The position numbers were made by a program, and so were the translations under genes. This document shows positions 8,329 through 18,312 of a stretch of DNA of 64,000 nt, one piece after another. The stretch lies in assembly GCF_004151105.1 (NCBI RefSeq), contig NZ_PHRF01000027.1, forward strand, positions 273,916 to 337,915. Direction: 5' to 3'. Position 1 is the first letter of the stretch. Each line of letters opens with the position of its first letter. The notes under the pieces were generated by a model. It did no database searches. It had not been told where the DNA came from and was given only the letters and a program-made list of their open reading frames with translations. The DNA is from Streptomyces sp. L-9-10. Its GTDB lineage: Bacteria; Actinomycetota; Actinomycetes; Streptomycetales; Streptomycetaceae.

Positions 8329-9348
8329 GTGCCCGCTCGCCCTCATGTCTTCGCCGCCGCCAGTACGGCGCTGCTCGCCGCCGCGGTCATTCCCGCGACC
8401 GTGCTCCCCGCCCTGGCCGTGCCCGCCGAGGCGCCGCACGCCCCCGCGTCACCCGCCCGCGCGTCGCCCGACTCCGCGTCCGTCGACCCCGCGTACCGCG
8501 CCCTCCGGTCGTCCCTCTCCGTAGCGGCCTCCTCCGCGCCGTCGCCCTCCGCGCCGTCCACTTCCGGCCGTCGGTCCTCTTCCGACGCGTCCTCTTCCGG
8601 CCCGTCCTTCTCCGCGCCGTCCGCCTCCGCCCCATCCGCCTCGGCGCCGTCCCCCTCCCCCCCATCCGCCGCCGCACCGCCCGATCGCCATGGCGCGCCG
8701 GGGCCCGCGGCAGGGCCGCCCGCCGGTAGAGAATCGTTCAGGCACGACGGACTCCCCGAGGACGGACCCGTCACGGCGTCCGCTCTGCTGGCCAGGGCCG
8801 GCGGCTGCGACCAGATCTCCAACGGGCAGTACCGCACCCGCGAGAGCACTCCGGCCACCATCCCCGTCTGCGATGCCAAGGGCGCCGTCTTCTGGAAGGC
8901 CGACATGGACATCGACTGCGACGGCCAGACCACGGCCCACTGCAACTCCGCGGCTGACCCCTACTACCAGGACAGCACCGCGTACCTTCAGTCCGACGGC
9001 AGAGCGCTCAACCCTGAGGAGCTGCCGTATATCGTCGTGCCTCTCTCCAGCTCCATCTGGAACTTCCGCTCGTCGGGCATCCGGGGCGGATCCGTCGCGG
9101 CGGTCATCCACCGCGACAAGGTGGAGTACGCCGTCGTCGGCGACACCGGCCCGCCGGGAATCATCGGGGAGGCGTCGTACGCGACGGCACGCGCGCTGGG
9201 AATCGCGCCCGACCCCTCGGGCGGCGGGGTCCCGTCGGGAGTGACGTACATCGTCTTCAAGGACTCCGAGCTCTCCCGGCTGGACGACCAGGAGACCATC
9301 GCGCGGCGCGGCGACGAGCTGGCGAAACAATTCCTCAGGGACAACTGA
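8329..9348 (+). CDS. Secreted GH75 chitosanase with long Ser/Pro/Ala linker
   Basis: A 339-residue exported enzyme. The GTG at 8329 follows AGGAAAGGGA and gives a proper Sec signal (to about residue 30, ALAVPAEA). A remarkable 100-residue low-complexity Ser/Ala/Pro segment follows, then the GH75 chitosanase domain from about 155 to the end; KADMDIDCDG carries the acidic residues of the family's active site and GDTGPPGIIGEAS is a conserved strand. Expected to cleave chitosan (deacetylated chitin) outside the cell. The linker is much longer than in typical GH75 proteins and could be O-glycosylated or cell-wall spanning. Ends in a shared bidirectional terminator. Confidence 0.85.
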   Translation: MPARPHVFAAASTALLAAAVIPATVLPALAVPAEAPHAPASPARASPDSASVDPAYRALRSSLSVAASSAPSPSAPSTSGRRSSSDASSSGPSFSAPSASAPSASAPSPSPPSAAAPPDRHGAPGPAAGPPAGRESFRHDGLPEDGPVTASALLARAGGCDQISNGQYRTRESTPATIPVCDAKGAVFWKADMDIDCDGQTTAHCNSAADPYYQDSTAYLQSDGRALNPEELPYIVVPLSSSIWNFRSSGIRGGSVAAVIHRDKVEYAVVGDTGPPGIIGEASYATARALGIAPDPSGGGVPSGVTYIVFKDSELSRLDDQETIARRGDELAKQFLRDN

Positions 9349-9413
9349 AAGGCGAGCGGTCACTCCAGGCCCCCGGCTTCCGGTGTGGGCCTGCCCGTGG
9401 GCACCACGCACAC

Positions 9414-9456
9414 GTGCGGCGGGGGCCCGCCCTCCCGGGCCGGACCCCCGCCGCAC
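9414..9456. terminator. Bidirectional hairpin, chitosanase / permease
   Basis: GTGCGGCGGGGG (9414-9425) pairs perfectly with 9445-9456; extra GC pairs form inside the loop. It lies between two converging genes and can serve both. Confidence 0.8.
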
Positions 9457-9485
9457 ACACCGCGTCCTTCCGGACGGGAGAAGGC

Positions 9486-11015
9486 TCAGACGATGCCTTC
9501 CGAGATCTCCGACTGCTCGCGCGCGTTGCCGTACGCCTGCGGAGTGCTGTACGAGCCACGGGCTATGTACCACCAGGCGGTCGCCAGGATCAGCACCACG
9601 GCCAGGGCGATCACGGCGTAGTTCATGGAGTCGACCGTCACCGGGTTCGACTGGGGCAGGCAGAAGAGCACGGTGACCAGGGCCACCCACACCACGGCTA
9701 TCCAGCCGATCGGCTTGCTCCAGCGCCCGAGCGTCCACGGTCCGGGCTCGAAGCGGTCCTTGGCGCGCAGCTTCAGGAAGATGGGGATGGCGTACGCCGG
9801 GGTGATACCGATGACGTTGATGGCCGTCACCGCGCCGTACGCCGTCGTGGAGTACAGCGACGGCAAGGCGAGCACACCCGCGACGATGACCGACAGCCAG
9901 ACCGCCGGGACCGGGGTCTGGGTACGGCTGCTGACGCGCCGCCACAGCGCCGAGCCCGGCAGGGCGTTGTCACGGCTGAAGGCGAAGACCATCCGGCTGG
10001 CCGCCGCGACCTCCGCGTTGCCGCAGAACAGCTGCGCCACGATCACGAGCAGCAGCAGGGCCGTGGCACCGCTCGTACCGAGCGCGTCGATCAGGATCTG
10101 CGCGGGCGGCACGCCGGTGTCGCTGTTCTGGGCGCCCGCGTAGTCCTGGATGGCGAAGGTGAGGCCGGCCAGCAGGGCGAAGCCGGCGATCCAGGAGACC
10201 CAGATGGCCCGGACGATCCCGCGCGCGGCGGTGACGGACGCGTTCGAGGTCTCCTCCGAGAGATGGGCCGAGGCGTCGTAGCCGCAGAAGGTGTACTGCG
10301 CGAGCAGCAGCCCGATCGCGGCCACATAGAGCGGGTTCTGCCAGCCGGTGTCATTGACGAACTCGGTGAAGACGAACGACGGCGACTGGTGGTGGTCGGG
10401 GACGATCGCCAGGGCCCCGACGATGATGGCGACACCGGCCAGATGCCACCACACACTGATCGAGTTGAGCACGCTGACCAGCTTGACCCCGAACAGGTTC
10501 AGCACGGCGTGCAGCAGCAGGATGCACAGGAAGATCACGAAGGTCCAGCCCGGAGTGGGACTGAAGCCGAACTGGAGGTTGAGGAAGGCCCCGGTGAACA
10601 GCGCGGCTCCGTAGTCGATTCCCGCGATCGCGCCGAGCAGTCCGAGCAGGTTGAGCCAGCCGGTGTACCAGCCCCACTTACGGCCGCCGAGCCGGTCCGC
10701 CATGTAATAAAGGGCGCCCGAGGTCGGATACGCGCTCGTGACCTCGGCCAGCGCCATGCCGACGCAGAGCACGAACAGACCGACGCCCGCCCAGCCCCAG
10801 AGCATCACCGACGGACCGCCGGTGCCCATGCCGAAGCCGTACAGGGTCATACAGCCGGACAGGATGGAGATGACCGAGAAGCTGATGGCGAAGTTGCCGA
10901 ACCCGCCCATGCGGCGGGCGAGGACGGGCTGGTAGCCGAGCTCGCGCAGCCGCTGCTCTTCGTCCTTCTGGGGCATGGGACCGGCCTTCGACCAGGCCGG
11001 TGGCGAAGTGGTCAT
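9486..11015 (-). CDS. APC-family amino-acid permease
   Basis: A 509-residue inner-membrane transporter with about 12 hydrophobic helices. The N-terminal signature (RRMGGFGNFAISFSVISIL then GPSVMLWGW and AEVTSAYPTSGALYYM) is that of the amino acid-polyamine-organocation permeases of the BAT1/GABA-permease group. It should import amino acids or amines by proton symport; the specific substrate cannot be seen. ATG at 11015 follows GGAGG. It runs convergent to the chitosanase and head-to-tail after the unknown gene at 11.1-12.1 kb, with about 100 bases and a hairpin between them, so the two are probably separate transcripts. Confidence 0.88.
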   Translation of the reverse strand: MTTSPPAWSKAGPMPQKDEEQRLRELGYQPVLARRMGGFGNFAISFSVISILSGCMTLYGFGMGTGGPSVMLWGWAGVGLFVLCVGMALAEVTSAYPTSGALYYMADRLGGRKWGWYTGWLNLLGLLGAIAGIDYGAALFTGAFLNLQFGFSPTPGWTFVIFLCILLLHAVLNLFGVKLVSVLNSISVWWHLAGVAIIVGALAIVPDHHQSPSFVFTEFVNDTGWQNPLYVAAIGLLLAQYTFCGYDASAHLSEETSNASVTAARGIVRAIWVSWIAGFALLAGLTFAIQDYAGAQNSDTGVPPAQILIDALGTSGATALLLLVIVAQLFCGNAEVAAASRMVFAFSRDNALPGSALWRRVSSRTQTPVPAVWLSVIVAGVLALPSLYSTTAYGAVTAINVIGITPAYAIPIFLKLRAKDRFEPGPWTLGRWSKPIGWIAVVWVALVTVLFCLPQSNPVTVDSMNYAVIALAVVLILATAWWYIARGSYSTPQAYGNAREQSEISEGIV

Positions 11016-11088
11016 GGAAAGAACCTCCGGTGGGAAACAACGAATCGGGGGACGGCTGGGGGACGTGCTGCCGAGGACAGAGGGACGC

Positions 11089-11114
11089 GAGCGGCACCGC
11101 GGCGGGTGCCGCTC
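11089..11114 (-). terminator. Hairpin at the end of the 335-residue unknown gene
   Basis: GAGCGGCACC (11089-11098) and GGTGCCGCTC (11105-11114) make a perfect 10-base stem with a 6-base loop that overlaps the stop codon of the minus-strand gene. Confidence 0.7.
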
Positions 11115-12120
11115 AGCCGCCCGGCCCGTCCCGCTGGTCGCGGGCCGCCGCGAGACACCGGCCGCGGGCGCGCAGGAACACGTCCTCGGCCTGCCCGGCG
11201 TCGCCGGGGCTGCGCGTACGATACGCCCACGGCACGGAGGCGTAGTAAGGCCCCAGGGCCTCGAACACCCGGGCCCCCTGCTCGAATTGGAGCGATCCCC
11301 ACAGGCCGTGCGCCAGATGGTTGAGGTCGAGCAGCGAGGCCTCGGCGAGAACGGCGTGGTCGAACCACAGATTCAGCGCCCGCAGGGCGTCACGGGTCGC
11401 GTCCTCCGTGACCCAGTGGAGGTCGAGCGCCTTCTCGTGACCGTTCTCCCGGCGGTAGCGCTCCACCCGTACGAACAGCGGCATGACGTGCAGCGCCGAG
11501 CCCTGGGGCGCGGAAGAGGCCGCCCACTGGACGAAGTTGACCGCCTCCGAGAGCGATCCGTCGGCCCGCCGCGCGTAGACGAACTGAAGCATGCGGTGAT
11601 ACGCCTCGCGGTTGTACGGATCGCGCTTGTCGGCCTCCGCGAGAAGGGCCCAGGGACCGGGGAAGAGCATCGGCCCCGGCGGCGGCAGCCGGTGTTCCTC
11701 CAGCCGCTGTCTGCCGTCGAGTTGGGACAGGGCGAGCAGACACACCCAGGGCACCGGGTCGTCGGGAGCGTGGCGCGCGGCGCCGCCGCACGCCTCCCAT
11801 GCCTGCTGCCACAGCTCCTGCGTGCGGGCGTGTCCCTCGCGATGGGCCCGTACGGCACGCTCCACCAGCACCCGGGTGTGCATCACGTGCGCGGCGACGC
11901 TCCTGGGCTCTTCGGACAGCCATGCCCGTACGGCGTCGGAACCGGCGGCCACGGCGGCGAGCACCTGGGTGCGCTGGGTCCACAGGGCCCAATCGGACGT
12001 CGCGGCAAGGAGGTTGCGCATCGAGACCCAGCGGCCGGTACGCAGATCCTGGACCGCGGCGCGCAGTTCGTTGTCGTGACCCGCCGGGTGGTATACGGGG
12101 CGCATGTTGTCGCTCGCCAT
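11113..12120 (-). CDS. Unknown helical-repeat protein
   Basis: A 335-residue soluble protein without signal peptide or membrane helix. It is helical, rich in Ala, Arg, Leu and Trp, with repeats of about 35-40 residues reminiscent of TPR/HAT helices (RTQVLAAVAAGSDAVRAWL, ARTQELWQQAWEACGGAA, NREAYHRMLQFVYARRADGS). Such proteins are common unnamed genes in Streptomyces. ATG at 12120 is preferred over the adjoining TTG; ATG 12105 is a possible later start. Codon use is typical of a real gene (third positions mostly G/C). No function can be given. Confidence 0.7.
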   Translation of the reverse strand: MASDNMRPVYHPAGHDNELRAAVQDLRTGRWVSMRNLLAATSDWALWTQRTQVLAAVAAGSDAVRAWLSEEPRSVAAHVMHTRVLVERAVRAHREGHARTQELWQQAWEACGGAARHAPDDPVPWVCLLALSQLDGRQRLEEHRLPPPGPMLFPGPWALLAEADKRDPYNREAYHRMLQFVYARRADGSLSEAVNFVQWAASSAPQGSALHVMPLFVRVERYRRENGHEKALDLHWVTEDATRDALRALNLWFDHAVLAEASLLDLNHLAHGLWGSLQFEQGARVFEALGPYYASVPWAYRTRSPGDAGQAEDVFLRARGRCLAAARDQRDGPGG

Positions 12121-12773
12121 CAACTCGGCCCCGTCCGCTCACGCGTGGACGGCCGCCGGGCGAGCCACGGTGACGGCCGTCGCAGGAGGGCCCACGGAGC
12201 GGGGGGCACTAGCATCGCCCCTCCCTTACCGGCCCCGGTGGACCGGGGACCTGGGGATGGCGGACGTTCCCCCGTTCCGGTATCCCGGAACTCCCGTACC
12301 GCGGCGGCCGGGAGACGCCGGCCGTCGCGGGCTGCCTACAGGACGTACTGAGCCGGGCGCGGCCGAAGGGGCACCTGGCTGAAAGTATGTTCGTCATTGA
12401 TCCTCTAGGACGGTGGGGGGTGGAGCGATCCGGCGTCGTCGCAGAAGGCACAGACCTTACGTGCCGCAGGTCAGGAAGAGCCGAAGAGCACCACCTGCCG
12501 CTGCGGCGATCAGTGTAGGGGGCGGAGTGACGTGGCTCGAACACTTTGCTGATCTTTCGCAACTCTCTGTTGATCAAAGCAGGTTGGACCCCGCACGGCC
12601 GCGGTGCCCGGACGATTTCCCGGAGCGCCGGGCCCAGGCGCCGCCACGCCCGCGCACGGACGGTCCAGAGAACCCTTGACGCCCGCTCTGACCTGCATCA
12701 CGCTTTCGCTCAGCGATCACGAAGCGCCGCGATCGACGCGGCCTCGCGCCCCTCCGCGACCGAAGAACGGGAT
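12121..12773. other. Long intergenic region before glycerol-like operon
   Basis: About 650 bases with no convincing gene between the divergent unknown gene and the FGGY kinase. A short frame at 12386-12517 has poor codon bias and is not supported. The segment 12375-12580 is unusually AT-rich for this genome and likely holds the operon promoter. No riboswitch consensus was recognised. Confidence 0.5.
12546..12577 (+). promoter_or_regulatory. Possible operator for FGGY kinase operon
   Basis: Within the AT-rich stretch, TTGC (12546-12549) and GCAA (12559-12562) form a split palindrome and TTGATCAA (12570-12577) is a perfect 8-base palindrome. Their position, about 200 bases before the kinase, would suit an IclR- or DeoR-type glycerol regulator, but I cannot match a named consensus. 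Confidence 0.3.
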
Positions 12774-14258
<1,485 letters not shown>

Positions 14259-14416
14259 AGCACGGCGGTCCGGAACGAGACGGCCCGGACCGCAGGAGAA
14301 CCGACGAGACCGAAGACAATCGCCGCGTACCGAAGAGAACCCGAACCGAACCGCCGCGCACCGACGCCGACCGAACCGCGGCCCGGACCTCCGTCCCGGC
14401 CTGGACCTGGAGCACC

Positions 14417-15928
14417 ATGACTGTCACGACCTCGGGCACGCTGCCGGACGAGGTGTACGACGTCGCTGTCATCGGCGCCGGAGTGGTCGGCACGGCCATC
14501 GCCCGTGAACTGACCCGCTATCCGCTGCGGATCGCGCTGGTGGAGGCGTCCGACGATGTCGGCGACGGTACGTCGAAGGCCAACACGGCCATTCTGCACA
14601 CCGGTTTCGACGCCGTGCCCGGTTCGCTGGAGTCCCGGCTCGTACGCGAGGGACAGCGGCGGCTCGCGGAGTACGCCGCGCGGACGGGGATCCCCGTCGA
14701 ACCGCTCGGCGCCCTGCTCGTCGCGTGGGACGAGGAACAGCTGGCCGCGCTCCCCGGACTGGCGGCGAAGGCCGAGCGCAATGAGTACCGCGAGACACGG
14801 ATCCTGGACGCGGACGAGCTGTACTCCCGCGAGCCGCGTCTCGGCCCCGGCGCGCTCGGGGCACTCGAAGTCCCCGGCGAGAGCGTCATCTGCCCCTGGA
14901 CGACGACGCTCGCGTACGCCACCCAGGCCGTACGGGCCGGGGCGGATCTGCACCTCAACTGCCGGGTGGAGGACGTCGCCGACGTGCCCGGCGACGAGTT
15001 CGCGCACGAACTGACCACCGGCCGCGGCGTATTGCGGACGCACACGCTGATCAACGCCGCCGGACTGTACGCCGACGAGGTCGACCGGCTGCTCGGCCAC
15101 ACGGACTTCACCGTGACCCCCCGGCGCGGTCAGCTCATGGTCTTCGACAAGTTCGCCCGCGATCTGGTCCGGCACATCCTGCTGCCGGTGCCCACCGCAC
15201 TCGGCAAGGGGGTACTGGTGGCGCCCACGGTGTACGGCAATGTGATGCTCGGCCCGACCGCCGAGGACCTGGACGACAAGACGGCGACCGGATCGACGGC
15301 CGAGGGGCTGGACTTCCTGCGGGAGAAGGGCGCACGGATCATGCCGGAACTGCTCGACGAGGAGGTGACGGCCGTCTACGCGGGACTGCGCGCCGCCACC
15401 GAGGAGGACGACTACCGCATCCGCTCCCATCCCGGGCAGCGCTACATCACGGTGGGCGGTATCCGCTCCACCGGGCTGACCGCGTCCATGGCGATCGCCG
15501 CCCATGTCGTGGAGCTGCTCGCCGGCTCCGGCCGGGACCTGGGCGCGGCACGGGAACTCGAACCGGTACGGATGCCGAACATCGGCGAGGCGTCGCCACG
15601 ACCGTACGAACGCGCCGAGCTGATCGCGGCGGACCCTGAGTACGGAAGGATCGTGTGCCACTGCGAACGGGTCTCGCGCGGGGAGATCCGCGACGCCCTC
15701 GCCAGTACCGTCCCGCCCCGCTCGCCCGAGGGGCTGCGGCGGCGCACCCGCGCCCGGGGCGGCCGGTGCCAGGGCTTCTACTGCGGCGCCACCGTACGCG
15801 CCCTGCTCGATGCCGAAGCTCCGGAAGCCCCCGGAGCCCCGGGCGCGGCCGGCACGTACGGCACGCCCGGACCGTCCGGACCGCCCGATGGCGGCGAAGC
15901 ATCCCAGCGGCCGGAGGTCGGACCATGA
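14417..15928 (+). CDS. GlpA-like FAD dehydrogenase with BFD-type [2Fe-2S] domain
   Basis: A 503-residue FAD-dependent oxidoreductase of the DAO/GlpA family. The dinucleotide-binding motif VIGAGVVGTAIAREL is at about 16-30; a substrate/FAD domain runs to about 390; a C-terminal bacterioferritin-associated-ferredoxin-like domain follows with four cysteines, CHC at about 415-417 and CQGFYC at about 453-458, expected to bind a [2Fe-2S] cluster. This layout matches anaerobic-type glycerol-3-phosphate dehydrogenase large subunits. It lies 158 bases after the kinase and overlaps the next gene by ATGA, so the two FAD proteins probably form one complex. The gap before it holds only short CCGAACCG-like direct repeats. 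Confidence 0.85.
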   Translation: MTVTTSGTLPDEVYDVAVIGAGVVGTAIARELTRYPLRIALVEASDDVGDGTSKANTAILHTGFDAVPGSLESRLVREGQRRLAEYAARTGIPVEPLGALLVAWDEEQLAALPGLAAKAERNEYRETRILDADELYSREPRLGPGALGALEVPGESVICPWTTTLAYATQAVRAGADLHLNCRVEDVADVPGDEFAHELTTGRGVLRTHTLINAAGLYADEVDRLLGHTDFTVTPRRGQLMVFDKFARDLVRHILLPVPTALGKGVLVAPTVYGNVMLGPTAEDLDDKTATGSTAEGLDFLREKGARIMPELLDEEVTAVYAGLRAATEEDDYRIRSHPGQRYITVGGIRSTGLTASMAIAAHVVELLAGSGRDLGAARELEPVRMPNIGEASPRPYERAELIAADPEYGRIVCHCERVSRGEIRDALASTVPPRSPEGLRRRTRARGGRCQGFYCGATVRALLDAEAPEAPGAPGAAGTYGTPGPSGPPDGGEASQRPEVGP

Positions 15929-17259
15929 GCGCGACATCGGACCGGGACGCCGTGTCCTCCGGCCCCGGACCCGGCCCCGGCCGACGGCGGCGCTCGGTCG
16001 ATGTGCTGGTGATCGGCGCGGGTCCCGCGGGTCTGGCCGCGGCCGAGCGACTGGCCGCCTCGGGCGCCGGTACGGTCGAGGTCGTCGACCGCGAGGAGGA
16101 GGCCGGCGGTGTCCCCCGCCACTGCTTCCACACCGGGTTCGGCCTGCGTGATCTGCACCGTCCGATGAGCGGCCCCGCGTACGCCCGCCACTGGCGTGAT
16201 CTGGCGACCGGCGCGGGAGCGACGCTGCGCACCGGTGTCTCCGTCACCGGCTGGGCGGGACATCACGGGCGCGAGGTCTCCCCCGGCGGCCCCGGGCCGC
16301 TCACCGTGGAGACCACCGGACCCGAGGGCCTCGAAAGCCTCTCCGCCGGGGCGGTCGTCCTCGCCACCGGCGCGCGCGAACGGCCGCGCGGCGCACGGCT
16401 GGTGCCGGGAACACGGCCGGCCGGTGTGTTCACCACCGGCGAGCTGCAACAGGCCGTCCATCTGCACCATCAGCGGATCGGGCTGCGGGCCGTCGTCATC
16501 GGGGCCGAGCCCGTCAGCTACTCCGCGGCTCGCACCCTGCGGAGCGCGGGCGTGGAGATCGCGGCGATGGTCACCGAACAGCCGCACCACCAGTCCTCAT
16601 GGGCCTCGGGGCTCGGATCCCGGCTGCGCCACCGCGTACCGCTGCTCACCGGCACGACCGTCACCGAACTGCTCGGCCGGGGCCGGCTCACCGGGGTCGC
16701 GCTGCGGCACGACGACGGCAGGACGACGACCGTCGGCTGCGACACCGTCGTCTTCACCGGGGACTGGATCCCCGACCATGAGCTGGCCCGCCGGGGCGGG
16801 ATCATTCTCGACCGGGGCACCCGGGGCCCGGCGGTCGACACCGCGTTCCGCACGGCCGCGCCCGGCGTCTTCGCCGTCGGCAATCTGCTGCACGCCATCG
16901 AGCCCGCGGGCACCGCCGCCCGGGAGGGCCGGCTCGTCGCCGGGCCCGTGCTGCGGTATCTGGCGGACGGCGCCTGGCCGGGCGGACAGGTGCCGGTGGA
17001 GGTGGACGCGCCCCTGCGGTGGGTCGCGCCGAACCGTATCGATCCACGCGGTCCGCGCCCGCCGCTGGGCCGCTTCACGCTCCGCACGGCACGCTCGGCC
17101 GACCGGCTGTCGTTCCTCCTGGTCAGCCAGGACGGGCGGGTGCTGCACCGGGAACGGCTGCGGCGTGGCGCGGTGCCGAACCGCCCGCTGTACGCCTCCG
17201 CCGACTGGATCGACCGCGCCGATCCCGGCGGCGGCCCGATCGTGATCAGCACAGGCTGA
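15925..17259 (+). CDS. FAD/NAD(P)-binding oxidoreductase partner (GlpB/HcnB-like)
   Basis: A 444-residue pyridine-nucleotide-disulfide-oxidoreductase-type protein. The ATG at 15925 overlaps the previous stop (ATGA). Motifs: FAD-binding VLVIGAGPAGLAAAERL (about 27-43), second Rossmann segment AVVIGAEPVSYSAART, and the late FAD motif GVFAVGNLLHAIEPAGTAA. It lacks a CxxC redox pair, so it is not a disulfide reductase. Paired with a BFD-containing partner this resembles the small/large subunits of opine, cyanide-forming or glycerol-phosphate dehydrogenases. Its likely role is passing electrons between FAD and NAD(P) or quinone for the kinase product. C-terminal 80 residues are a variable extra domain. 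Confidence 0.8.
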   Translation: MSATSDRDAVSSGPGPGPGRRRRSVDVLVIGAGPAGLAAAERLAASGAGTVEVVDREEEAGGVPRHCFHTGFGLRDLHRPMSGPAYARHWRDLATGAGATLRTGVSVTGWAGHHGREVSPGGPGPLTVETTGPEGLESLSAGAVVLATGARERPRGARLVPGTRPAGVFTTGELQQAVHLHHQRIGLRAVVIGAEPVSYSAARTLRSAGVEIAAMVTEQPHHQSSWASGLGSRLRHRVPLLTGTTVTELLGRGRLTGVALRHDDGRTTTVGCDTVVFTGDWIPDHELARRGGIILDRGTRGPAVDTAFRTAAPGVFAVGNLLHAIEPAGTAAREGRLVAGPVLRYLADGAWPGGQVPVEVDAPLRWVAPNRIDPRGPRPPLGRFTLRTARSADRLSFLLVSQDGRVLHRERLRRGAVPNRPLYASADWIDRADPGGGPIVISTG

Positions 17260-17295
17260 GCCCGGCCGCGGTGCCGCCCTGTCGCGTGTACGGGC

Positions 17296-17859
17296 TCAGA
17301 GACCGTCGGACCCCAGGACCGCCGCGTAGAAACCGGCGCGCCCCGCGAGCGGCGTCAGCTCACCCGCCCGCCGGGCCGGGAAGCAGACCAGCGGGTAGCA
17401 GTCGGACTCTATGTCGAGCACGGCGAGCGCCACGCCCAGTTCCAGATGGAGCCGGCCGGCCTCATTGAGGAAGGCGGCGGTGTCCAGCGGCTCCGCGTCC
17501 GTGCCGTCCGAGTCCTCCGGGCCCGCGAGGGACCACGGGTCGACGGTGGGACGGGATTCGAGGCCCCGGAGCTGACGTCTGATCTCGTCGCCGCCCTCCT
17601 TCCAGTCGACCTCTGCCAGCAGCCCCTGGGCGGTGAGGGCGTCGACGAGCGCGATCCACGCGAGGTTCTCGATGGGCGCGTCGATGCCGCGGCGATCAAG
17701 CCGCGTGGCGTGCGTACGGACGTAGGCGTCCGGGTCGTCGTACGCGAACAGGGCCTCTTCGGCGACGGCCGCGCGGCCGGGCGCGAGGAGCTCGGCCAAC
17801 TCGGCGAGCGCCCGCGCGGCGGGTGCGGAGGCGGAGGCGGAGGCGGGACGATCCGTCAT
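17296..17859 (-). CDS. Small unknown protein, DUF6630-like
   Basis: A 187-residue acidic soluble protein with no signal or membrane helix. The motif pattern DPDAYVRTHATRLDRRGI, ENLAWIALVDALTAQGLL and WKEGGDEI resembles a widespread unnamed family that I tentatively recall as DUF6630; family name is uncertain. It runs convergent to the FAD operon with 36 bases between stops. No function is known to me. Confidence 0.65.
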   Translation of the reverse strand: MTDRPASASASAPAARALAELAELLAPGRAAVAEEALFAYDDPDAYVRTHATRLDRRGIDAPIENLAWIALVDALTAQGLLAEVDWKEGGDEIRRQLRGLESRPTVDPWSLAGPEDSDGTDAEPLDTAAFLNEAGRLHLELGVALAVLDIESDCYPLVCFPARRAGELTPLAGRAGFYAAVLGSDGL

Positions 17860-18104
17860 GATGACAGCTCCTCAGAGGTCGGCTCAGGAACCAGCGCACG
17901 GCGGGAACCAGGGGTGGGCGTCGGGAAATCCAGGTGTCCAGGGGTGGATCACCGGCCCGGGAAACACCCTCCCACGGGGGTCTGACAACCGGCCGTTCGC
18001 ACGTGGCCACCGGAAGCGGGGCCCGGGGAACGGGGCCACTGCAAGCGGGGCCGGAGAGCGGGGTCCGGAGGCACGGCCACGGGACATACGCGCCGCCCTT
18101 CCCC

Positions 18105-18126
18105 GCAGAGTGAACGCTGAGTGACC
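18105..18126 (-). promoter_or_regulatory. PHO-box-like direct repeat
   Basis: Read on the minus strand, two adjoining 11-base units, GGTCACTCAGC and GTTCACTCTGC, fit the Streptomyces PhoP consensus G(G/T)TCAYYYR(G/C)G at 10/11 and 9/11 positions. It lies about 190 bases before the phosphoesterase start. Confidence 0.5.
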
Positions 18127-18213
18127 GGCTCCGGTCCTGCGACTGTGGGCGCGGCGACGGTTCCCCGACGCGGTGATCCCTGTGTGGTGATCGGTGTTGG
18201 CCGTTGGAACGTC

Positions 18214-18235
18214 GTTCACGCGCAGGCCACGCCCG
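18214..18235 (+). promoter_or_regulatory. Second, weaker PHO-box-like repeat
   Basis: GTTCACGCGCA (9/11) followed directly by GGCCACGCCCG (8/11) in the orientation of the phosphoesterase gene, 78 bases before its start. It overlaps the small palindrome GAACGTCGTTC, so another regulator is possible. Confidence 0.35.
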
Positions 18236-18312
18236 GTGTCAACCATCAAGGAGTAGCCAGGGGGCCGTCCCCGGCGCGCTTGTTGATGCGCTCGCACTCG
18301 GGAGACCGCAGA

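Larger units (their letters stand above)
17860..18312. other. Divergent intergenic region before metallophosphoesterase
   Basis: 453 bases without a gene. 17990-18080 holds imperfect direct repeats of GCGGGGCC-type units. Two PHO-box-like sites, listed separately, are the main signals. A longer in-frame extension of the phosphoesterase into this region lacks a signal peptide and would pass through the second site, so it is rejected. Confidence 0.55.

Noticed and set aside
12386..12517. 43-codon frame beginning MFVIDPLGRW in the long intergenic region.
   Set aside because: Third codon positions are not GC-biased and the ribosome site is poor; probably part of the promoter region.
12209..12577. 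122-codon minus-strand frame in the same region.
   Set aside because: Arg/Pro/Ser-rich translation without structure, poor codon bias.
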